Positions 5,208 to 10,359 of a stretch of 10,359 nt of DNA are shown here, piece by piece (position 1 is the stretch's first letter; each line of letters starts with the position of its first letter). The DNA lies in contig JANXWI010000230.1 in assembly GCA_025351205.1 (NCBI GenBank), positions 1-10,359 on the forward strand, written 5' to 3'. The notes under the pieces are model-generated. The model was not told where the DNA came from, searched no databases, and saw nothing but the letters and a program-made list of their open reading frames with translations. Made by a program: the position numbers and the translations under genes. The DNA comes from Deinococcus sp. (GTDB lineage: Bacteria > Deinococcota > Deinococci > Deinococcales > Deinococcaceae).

Positions 5208-6270
5208 CCGTGACCGCCGTGCCGTACTGGATTTTCATGACCGTGCGGTACGGCTCACCGAGCACATCAAAGCTGAGGCGCATTGAAATGTCCTGGTTGG
5301 TGGACGTGGAAAAGGCCAGGCCGTCGGGGCGCAGGACGCTCACCCCGCCGCCGGTCAGGGCCGAGAGCTGCATGTCGAAGCTCAGGTCGCCAATGTTCAG
5401 CTTGACTTTCCAGGGGTCGGCGGTGATCGCCTGGGTAAAAGTAAAGTTGCCCGCCGCGTCCTGCCCGGTGTAGGTGGTCGTGGTGTGGGTGGTCAGGGGG
5501 CTGGCCTGTCCGCTCACGCCGGTCAGACTGGCCTTCCCGACCAGGCCGCTGAGGGCCTGGATCAGTCCCTGGGTGGGCACGGTGGCGTTGGTCGTGGTGG
5601 CTTTGCCCTGCACCAGCGGCAGTCCGTACAGCGAGGTCGTTCCGGACCCCTGCGCGCTCTGAATCAGGGTCTTGAGGTCCAGCGCCTTGTAAAACTTCTG
5701 CAACTCGGGATCGCTCGACGAGACGCTGGCGTCCACGACCTGACCCGCCGGGTTGTAAGTGAGGGTGACGCCCACATTGACCGCCCTGGTCTTCTGCGGG
5801 CTGCCAGCAGTGGGCAGATTAAGCACCGAGGTCATGAGCAGCACCGTGTTGCCGTTCACGGGCGGCAGCACCCTGGTGAACATCTTGCCGGTCTGGGCGG
5901 CGAAGGCCTGGTTCATGGCCCGCTCAATGTCACCGCGCTGGGTCTGAAGCTTTTTGTTGGCCGCCGCAAGGTCAGCGGGCTTGACCACCTTGCCGGGCTG
6001 CGCCTCCAGATAATAATCCAGCACCTTGAAGTTGACACGGGAGGTCTGAACGTACTCGGCAGACGTGCCGGGCTGTGCGGTCGGCAACAACACTGGGGCC
6101 ACCGGAGCGGGCGGGGCAATGTCAGGCGCTGGACTACTGGGGGCTGGGTTGCTGGGGGGTGGAACAGCGGGCGCCGTCGGAACAGCGCCGGGGGTTGGCG
6201 CGGTCTGGGCCAGGGCAGGAACGCCTGCCAGCGCCAGCAGGACACTCAGGGTCAGCGTTTTGAGCTTCAT
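5191..6270 (-). CDS. Secreted protein of unknown function
   Basis: The 359-residue product begins with a clear signal peptide (MKLKTLTLSVLLALAGVPALA, cleavage near 21). An Ala/Pro-rich low-complexity linker follows (about 22-66), then a cysteine-free region rich in Thr, Ser, Gly and Val. Residues about 75-130 look helical (DYYLEA, ADLAAANKKLQTQRGDIERAMNQAF). Residues about 140-359 show alternating hydrophobic strands (NVGVTLTYNPAGQVVDASV, FTFTQAITADPWKVKLNIGDLSFDMQLS, MRLSFDVLGEPYRTVMKIQYGTAVTVAL), suggesting a beta-rich exported domain, possibly surface- or lipid-binding. I do not recognise a named family. The ATG at 6270 has a TGCTAGCCT element 6 nt upstream, consistent with a leaderless mRNA. 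It lies 97 bases after the TlpA-like gene on the same strand and converges with rplI. Confidence 0.88.
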   Translation of the reverse strand: MKLKTLTLSVLLALAGVPALAQTAPTPGAVPTAPAVPPPSNPAPSSPAPDIAPPAPVAPVLLPTAQPGTSAEYVQTSRVNFKVLDYYLEAQPGKVVKPADLAAANKKLQTQRGDIERAMNQAFAAQTGKMFTRVLPPVNGNTVLLMTSVLNLPTAGSPQKTRAVNVGVTLTYNPAGQVVDASVSSSDPELQKFYKALDLKTLIQSAQGSGTTSLYGLPLVQGKATTTNATVPTQGLIQALSGLVGKASLTGVSGQASPLTTHTTTTYTGQDAAGNFTFTQAITADPWKVKLNIGDLSFDMQLSALTGGGVSVLRPDGLAFSTSTNQDISMRLSFDVLGEPYRTVMKIQYGTAVTVALKK

Positions 6271-6276
6271 ACATTC

Positions 6277-6285
6277 AGGCTAGCA
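6277..6285 (-). promoter_or_regulatory. Extended -10 promoter, probably leaderless, for the secreted protein
   Basis: The minus strand reads TGCTAGCCT, then 6 nt, then ATG. It has the same TGn-TAnnnT pattern and spacing as the response regulator promoter, with no evident -35 box. Confidence 0.55.
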
Positions 6286-6367
6286 GGCTCAGGCAAGGAA
6301 CGGTGCCGAGCATGCAGGGACGATAAACCGGTTCGGACAGTGTTCAGCGCTCTACATTTACGGCGAG

Positions 6368-6871
6368 CTACTTCAGCTTCAGGGCCAGCCAGGCGTTCAG
6401 CGTCGCCTCGTTCAGCGGCCCGTACTGCACGCGCCGCACCACGCCCGCACCGTCGAGCAGAAAGCTGCTGGGCAGCCCCGGAATGGGCCAGAGCTGCGGA
6501 TCGCCGGCACTCACATAGCCCACCGGCAGGTTATTCAGCCCCTCGCGTCTCAGGTACGCCTGGGCCGTGCCCACCGACTCGCCGAAATTGAGCGTCAGCA
6601 CCCGGACCCGCCTGTCCAGCGCCGCCCGCTCCAGACGCGGCAGCTCCTCGCGGCAGGGGCCGCACCAGCTGGCCCAGAAATTGACGATCAGCGGCCCGTT
6701 TTTGGCAGGCACCTGTGACCCGGACGGCGGCCTGACCTGGGCGATCACGGCCACCTTCCCGTCGGCCAGGCGGTAGCTCAGGGGCGGCGCGGGGTTGCCG
6801 AGCATCAGGGTCAGGGCCAGCACACTCGGTATCACTGCTCCACTCTGACGCCGGAAGGACACAGGTTGCAT
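6368..6871 (-). CDS. TlpA-like thioredoxin-fold thiol-disulfide oxidoreductase
   Basis: With the ATG at 6871 the product has 167 residues. Residues 9-25 form a basic-then-hydrophobic segment (RRQSGAVIPSVLALTLMLG), a signal anchor or signal peptide. The thioredoxin core carries NFWASWCGPCREELP, with redox cysteines C70 and C73, and a later GLPSSFLLD with the cis-proline P134, as in TlpA/ResA proteins. These act outside the cytoplasmic membrane, reducing or isomerising disulfides, for example in cytochrome c maturation or envelope protein quality control. The specific substrate here is unknown. A longer frame from a GTG at 6940 exists, but it adds 23 residues without a signal-like character and overlaps the divergent phosphatase start. 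No good ribosome binding site precedes either start, so the start is less certain than the identity. Only 55 bases separate it from the divergent phosphatase. Confidence 0.88.
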   Translation of the reverse strand: MQPVSFRRQSGAVIPSVLALTLMLGNPAPPLSYRLADGKVAVIAQVRPPSGSQVPAKNGPLIVNFWASWCGPCREELPRLERAALDRRVRVLTLNFGESVGTAQAYLRREGLNNLPVGYVSAGDPQLWPIPGLPSSFLLDGAGVVRRVQYGPLNEATLNAWLALKLK

Positions 6872-6926
6872 GAGAGGCAGCTGGGTTGACCGCTGGCTGA
6901 CACTCTGGCCCAAAAGTAAGAGGCGT

Positions 6927-8684
6927 ATGCAAAACACCACAAAGAAGGCTCATGTTATGACGCTGGCCCTCGCCCTCTCCGGCCTCGCCCTGAGCGGTCT
7001 CGCCAGCGCCGCCGACGTGAAAATCTACCCCTACAACGGCGCGCGCCTGCTGGCCGGGCAGAGGTTCGATCTGCGCGTCGAGGTGAGCGGCATCACGGCG
7101 GGCCAGGAAGCCGCCGTCACGCTCGACGGCAAGGCGGTAGACGGTCTGGTCAAGACCAACAGCGCCGCAGACAGCGTTGAGTACACCCTGCGGAATGTTT
7201 CCCTGCCAACAGGCACCCATACCCTGGCCGTCACGGGCGCGGGGACCGGACAGGCCACCATGATCGCCGACGCCCCGACCCCCACCGCTCAGGCCAAGAA
7301 GATCATCCTGTTCATTGGCGACGGCATGGGCTGGAACACCGTGCGCGCCGCCGAGCTGATCGCCAGGGGCTACAACCCAGCCAACGGAATGAGCAACGGG
7401 CGGCTGGAGATGGAAACCGGACTGAGCAGCATGGCAACCGTCACCACCAGCAGCTACGACAGCTTCCTGACCGACAGCGCCAACACCGCGAGCAGCATCG
7501 CCACAGGTCAGAAAGTGTTGGTCAATGCCCTGAGCGTTTACCCCGACAACACCAAAGACACGCTCGACAACCCCCGCGTCGAGACCATCGCCGAGATTCT
7601 CAGGCGTACCAAGGGCGCAGGCGTCGGTCTGGTCAGCACGGCCTTCGGCACCGACGCCACCCCCGCCGCGTTCGCTGCCCACACCCGCGCCCGCAGCGAT
7701 TACGCCGCGATTGCCGACCAGTACTTCAAGGGCAGCGCCAAGCCCGACGTGCTGATGTTCGGCGGCAGCAACGACTTCATCCCGCAGACCAGCCCCGGCA
7801 GCCGCCGCAAGGACGCCGTGAACTGGATCGACGACAGCCAGAAGCTGGGCTTCACCTTCGTGAGCACCCGTGACGAGCTGATGAAGGCCAACGCCACCAA
7901 GCTGTTCGGGCTGTTCAACCTCAGCAACTTCAACGCCTACCTGGACCGCGTGCAGTTCAAGGACCCCAAGGTGATCGGCAGCTTCACCGACCAGCCATAC
8001 CTGTGGGACATGACCCAGAAGGCCATCGAGACGCTCGATAAAAACCCGAACGGCTACTTTCTGATGGTCGAGGCGGGCATGATCGACAAGTTCGAGCACC
8101 CGCTCGACTGGCAGCGTGGCGTCTGGGACACCCTGGAACTCGACAAGACGGTGGCGCTCGCCAAGAAATACCAGGAGACCCATCCCGACGTGCTGGTGCT
8201 GGTGACCGCCGACCACGCCCACAGCATCAGCACCTTTGCGGGCTACGACAACACCAAAGGCCCCGGCAGCCGCGACGCCGTGCTGACCTACCAGGACGCC
8301 AAATTCACCACCTACCTCGACAAGATGGACCCCAACGGCATTCCGATGGTGACGCCGACGCGCGGCCTGGCAGTGGGATTTGCGGGCGTTCCCGACTACT
8401 GCGAGACCTTCACGGCCCGCAGCGTCTACAAGGATCCCACCATCAGCGACGGCGGCACCGGATACGCTCCCAACCCCGACATCTGCACCGAGGCGGGCGC
8501 GTACTTCCGCACCGGCAACTTGCCGCGCAACACCAACCAGGGCGTGCATTCCGCCGACCCGCTGCCGCTGTTTGCCTTCGGCCCCGGCGCTCAGAACTTC
8601 AGCGGCGTGATGGATCAGACCGACATCTTCTTCATGATTGCCAAGGCAATGGGCGTGGACGCGACCAGGGACGCAGGCAAGTAA
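6927..8684 (+). CDS. Secreted alkaline phosphatase with an N-terminal beta-sandwich-like extension
   Basis: From the ATG at 6927 the product has 585 residues. The N-terminus has two lysines, a hydrophobic core and an ASA cleavage site (signal peptide about 1-28). Residues about 30-115 look like an Ig-like beta domain. The alkaline phosphatase core then follows: metal-binding D132 in LFIGDGMG; TDSANTA with nucleophile S184; FGTDATPAAFAAHT (about 240-253); VEAGMIDKFEH (E382, D387, H391); VTADHAHS (D429, H430); and GVHSADPLPLFAFGPGA with H541. All expected metal ligands appear present. It would hydrolyse phosphomonoesters outside the membrane to release phosphate. The only two cysteines seen, C492 and C520, could form one disulfide. 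An ATG at 6957 has a better ribosome binding site (AAGAAGG at 6942-6948) but would lose the charged n-region, so either start is possible. A terminator follows the gene. No Pho box was identified. Confidence 0.93.
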   Translation: MQNTTKKAHVMTLALALSGLALSGLASAADVKIYPYNGARLLAGQRFDLRVEVSGITAGQEAAVTLDGKAVDGLVKTNSAADSVEYTLRNVSLPTGTHTLAVTGAGTGQATMIADAPTPTAQAKKIILFIGDGMGWNTVRAAELIARGYNPANGMSNGRLEMETGLSSMATVTTSSYDSFLTDSANTASSIATGQKVLVNALSVYPDNTKDTLDNPRVETIAEILRRTKGAGVGLVSTAFGTDATPAAFAAHTRARSDYAAIADQYFKGSAKPDVLMFGGSNDFIPQTSPGSRRKDAVNWIDDSQKLGFTFVSTRDELMKANATKLFGLFNLSNFNAYLDRVQFKDPKVIGSFTDQPYLWDMTQKAIETLDKNPNGYFLMVEAGMIDKFEHPLDWQRGVWDTLELDKTVALAKKYQETHPDVLVLVTADHAHSISTFAGYDNTKGPGSRDAVLTYQDAKFTTYLDKMDPNGIPMVTPTRGLAVGFAGVPDYCETFTARSVYKDPTISDGGTGYAPNPDICTEAGAYFRTGNLPRNTNQGVHSADPLPLFAFGPGAQNFSGVMDQTDIFFMIAKAMGVDATRDAGK

Positions 8685-8715
8685 CCCGCCAGAGCACTCC
8701 AAATCCGGCAGGACG

Positions 8716-8753
8716 GCAGGGCGCGACTCCGCACAGGGGACGCGCCCTGCTTT
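8716..8753 (+). terminator. Intrinsic terminator of the alkaline phosphatase gene
   Basis: GCAGGGCGCG (8716-8725) pairs perfectly with CGCGCCCTGC (8741-8750) around a 15-base loop, followed by TTTGCTGTCT. It sits 31 bases past the stop codon and separates the phosphatase from the next operon. Confidence 0.8.
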
Positions 8754-8780
8754 GCTGTCTGATCTTTGCCGTTTAATGTT
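8752..8780 (+). promoter_or_regulatory. Weak candidate promoter for the DUF3299-ABC operon
   Basis: TTGCTG (8752-8757) and TAATGT (8775-8780) are separated by 17 bases and would start transcription near 8787. Both hexamers are poor matches. TTTAAT (8772-8777) is an alternative -10. Just downstream, TGACA is repeated at 8785-8789 and 8796-8800, 11 bases apart. Confidence 0.3.
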
Positions 8781-8810
8781 CCCCTGACAATCGGGTGACA
8801 GACTGCCGCC

Positions 8811-9254
8811 ATGAAACGCTTCGTGTCTGCCCTGTTCGCCGTCCTGACGCTGCTGTTCCCGGCGGTGCAGGCACAGACGGGCACGCCAGCCGTCATGAAA
8901 TTCAGCGAGCTGTACAGCAAGGTGACGGTGCGCGGCATCGAATTCAGCCCCAAGCTGACCGGGCTGGCGGGCCAGAAGGTAACGATGACCGGCTTCATGG
9001 CCCCGCCGCTCAAACCCAAGCTCGACTTTTTTGTGCTGACCAAAGCGCCCATGAGCACCTGCCCGTTTTGCAGCAGCGCCGCCGACTGGCCGCCGGACAT
9101 CGTGCTGGTGATCATGCCTGAGGGCAGGCAGCTCGACCCCTATATGGGCGCGATCCGCATTACCGGGCGGCTGGAAGTGGGCATCAAGAAAGACGACGAG
9201 ACCGGGTTCGTGAGTCTGGTGCGGCTGTACGCCGACAAGGTCGAAGATCTGTGA
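8811..9254 (+). CDS. Exported DUF3299-like protein with CPFC motif
   Basis: The 147-residue product has a signal peptide (MKRFVSALFAVLTLLFPAVQA, cleavage near 21). A small domain follows, with the signature TGFMAPPLKPKLDFFVLTKAPMSTCPFCSS...WPPDIVLVIM. This resembles DUF3299 proteins, in which a conserved cysteine segment follows a GFM/GYM strand. C84 and C87 form a CxxC pair that may bind metal or be redox active. It is the first gene of an operon: its TGA overlaps the GTG start of the ABC ATPase. In Pseudomonas aeruginosa a DUF3299 protein is encoded with an ABC ATPase and FtsX-like permease in a zinc-responsive (Zur-linked) locus, as I recall. A metal-linked envelope role is therefore possible here, but by analogy only. 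No strong ribosome binding site is seen. Confidence 0.75.
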   Translation: MKRFVSALFAVLTLLFPAVQAQTGTPAVMKFSELYSKVTVRGIEFSPKLTGLAGQKVTMTGFMAPPLKPKLDFFVLTKAPMSTCPFCSSAADWPPDIVLVIMPEGRQLDPYMGAIRITGRLEVGIKKDDETGFVSLVRLYADKVEDL

Positions 9255-9967
9255 GTGAGCAGGGCCAGCGGGCACGAGCAGTCCAGACAGCGCAGCGCCT
9301 GACCCTGAGCGGCATCCAGCACCGCTACGGCCCGGACGTGACGCTCTCCTATCCCGACGTGCATCTGGAAGGCGGCGCGGAACTGGTGGTCAGCGGGCCG
9401 AGCGGCGTGGGCAAAACCACCTGGCTGCACTTCATTGCTGGCCTGCTGACGCCCAGCGCCGGGCAGGTGCGCTACGGCGAGGCGCAGGTGAACGCGCTGG
9501 GTGAGGCCGGGCGCGACTCGTTCCGCGCCCGCACGGTGGGCTACGTGTTTCAGGATTTCCACCTGATGCCGGGCTACTCGGCCCTGGAAAACGTGCTGCT
9601 GGGCCTGGGGCTGGCCGGGCTGCGCGGGGCACAGGCGACGACGCGTGCAAAAGAAGTGCTGGGGCAACTGGGCCTGGGCAAACGCCTGAACCACACTCCC
9701 CGCCAGCTCTCGACGGGTGAGCGGCAACGGGTGGCGCTGGCCCGCGCCGTGGCCCACCGCCCGGCGCTGCTGCTGGCCGACGAACCCACCGCCCACCTCG
9801 ACCCCAGCCGGGGCGCGGACGCCGTGGCCCTGCTGCGTCAGACGGCGGGCGAGCTGGGGGCGACGCTGATCGTGGTGTCTCACGACCCGGCGGTGGTGGG
9901 GGCCTTCGAGCGGCGGCTGGAACTGGGCCGGGCAGGAACAACCCAGCCCGAGCTGGCGGGCGCGTGA
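9251..9967 (+). CDS. ABC transporter ATP-binding protein, LolD/MacB type
   Basis: The 238-residue ATPase carries every expected motif: Walker A GPSGVGKTT (49-57), Q-loop at Q101 (VFQDFHLMPG), a signature loop LSTGERQR (153-160), Walker B LLLADEPT (173-180), D-loop HLD, and the switch histidine H211 (VSHD). The signature is LSTGE rather than the canonical LSGGQ, a variation found in this subfamily. The start is GTG at 9251, overlapping the upstream stop by 4 bases (GTGA). The permease start overlaps its own stop in the same way. It belongs to the family that powers MacB/LolCDE-like mechanotransmission complexes rather than classical importers, so the module more likely extracts or exports an envelope substrate. 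Confidence 0.93.
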   Translation: MSEQGQRARAVQTAQRLTLSGIQHRYGPDVTLSYPDVHLEGGAELVVSGPSGVGKTTWLHFIAGLLTPSAGQVRYGEAQVNALGEAGRDSFRARTVGYVFQDFHLMPGYSALENVLLGLGLAGLRGAQATTRAKEVLGQLGLGKRLNHTPRQLSTGERQRVALARAVAHRPALLLADEPTAHLDPSRGADAVALLRQTAGELGATLIVVSHDPAVVGAFERRLELGRAGTTQPELAGA

Positions 9968-10359
9968 CCTTCTGGATCACGCTGCGCAACCTGCGGACCC
10001 GCTGGCTCGCCACCCTCATCACGCTGCTGGCCGTGGCCCTGGCCACCGCCACCGCGCTGGTGGTGCCGCTGCTGACCCGGCAGGTGGAGCGCGGCGCTCA
10101 GGACGCGGCCCAGGTCTTCGACCTGCTGATCACCGCCAAGGGCAGCCCCAGTCAGGCGGTGCTGAGCAGCCTGTTCTACCTCGACGTGCCCATCGGCAAC
10201 CTGCCGTACAGCGAATATGCCCGCCTGAAGGCCGACCCCCGCACCCGGCGGGCCGTGCCCCTGGGCTTCGGGGACAACTACCGGGGCCTGCCGGTGGTGG
10301 GCACCGACCCCAGCTTCTTCGAGCAGCGGCTCAAACCCACCTCGCCGCCTTACTTCCGG
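9964..10359 (+). CDS. ABC transporter permease, FtsX/MacB type (3' partial)
   Basis: The frame opens with GTG at 9964, which overlaps the ATPase stop (GTGA), and stays open to the window end, giving the first 132 residues. It begins with a short basic cytoplasmic segment (MTFWITLRNLRTRWLA) and one long transmembrane helix (about 14-37). The start of an extracytoplasmic domain follows, with DLLITAKGSPSQAVLSSLFY, DVPIGNLPYSEYARLK and GLPVVGTD. This is the layout of MacB/FtsX-like permeases: one N-terminal helix, a large periplasmic domain, then three more helices, here cut off. The phrase ITAKGSP...VLSSLFY is typical of permeases paired with LolD-like ATPases in DUF3299-linked loci. It forms the membrane half of the preceding ATPase. 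Confidence 0.88.
   Translation, partial: MTFWITLRNLRTRWLATLITLLAVALATATALVVPLLTRQVERGAQDAAQVFDLLITAKGSPSQAVLSSLFYLDVPIGNLPYSEYARLKADPRTRRAVPLGFGDNYRGLPVVGTDPSFFEQRLKPTSPPYFR

Noticed and set aside
5485..6591. Long plus-strand frame antisense to the secreted protein and TlpA-like genes
   Set aside because: The minus-strand genes have a signal peptide and the WCGPC motif; the plus frame has neither a plausible start context nor recognisable domains.
8785..8800. TGACA direct repeat (11-base period) as a Zur or Pho operator
   Set aside because: It is not palindromic and is too short to match a known box; chance occurrence is likely.
6531..9275. A very long open frame on the minus strand across the phosphatase and its neighbours (over 900 codons)
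   Set aside because: It is antisense to three genes with strong family motifs and has a His/Gly/Val-rich composition typical of the reverse frame of high-G+C genes. It has no family resemblance.

Overview
The window reads as chromosomal DNA from a Deinococcus-like bacterium. The G+C content is high. The gene order rpsF-ssb-rpsR-rplI and a single-stranded DNA-binding protein with two OB folds per chain are both characteristic of the Deinococcus-Thermus group. Several genes also have a TGnTAnnnT promoter element placed 5-6 nt before the ATG, the arrangement expected for the leaderless mRNAs that are common in Deinococcus.

Layout: (1) Positions 2-700 hold the 3' part of a lipid-A-disaccharide-synthase-related glycosyltransferase. 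(2) Positions 701-1216 are non-coding and carry hairpin-forming repeats: two related copies with a compensatory base-pair change, and a nested inverted repeat. (3) On the minus strand, 2745-2371 encodes a small membrane protein of low G+C and 2251-1217 encodes a response regulator (receiver + winged helix + BTAD). (4) A repeat-rich divergent region, 2746-3005, leads into the ribosomal/SSB operon at 3006-5078. That operon has an extended -10 promoter for rpsF, a second promoter with a candidate radiation/desiccation response motif before ssb, and an intrinsic terminator after rplI. (5) On the minus strand, 6270-5191 encodes a secreted protein of unknown function and 6871-6368 encodes a TlpA-type thioredoxin-fold protein. 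(6) On the plus strand, 6927-8684 encodes a secreted alkaline phosphatase with its own terminator. (7) A tightly overlapping operon begins at 8811: an exported DUF3299-like protein with a CPFC motif, an ABC ATPase, and an FtsX/MacB-type permease that runs off the window end at 10359.

How they work together: the central operon couples translation (S6, S18, L9) with DNA maintenance (SSB), and the separate ssb promoter offers a route to damage induction. The right-hand third is an envelope set of exported phosphatase, thiol-disulfide protein and ABC export module. No wholly new system is evident. The most interesting signals are regulatory and structural DNA: the divergent-region repeats, the candidate RDRM, the shared promoter pattern, the covarying hairpin repeats and the DUF3299-ABC operon.
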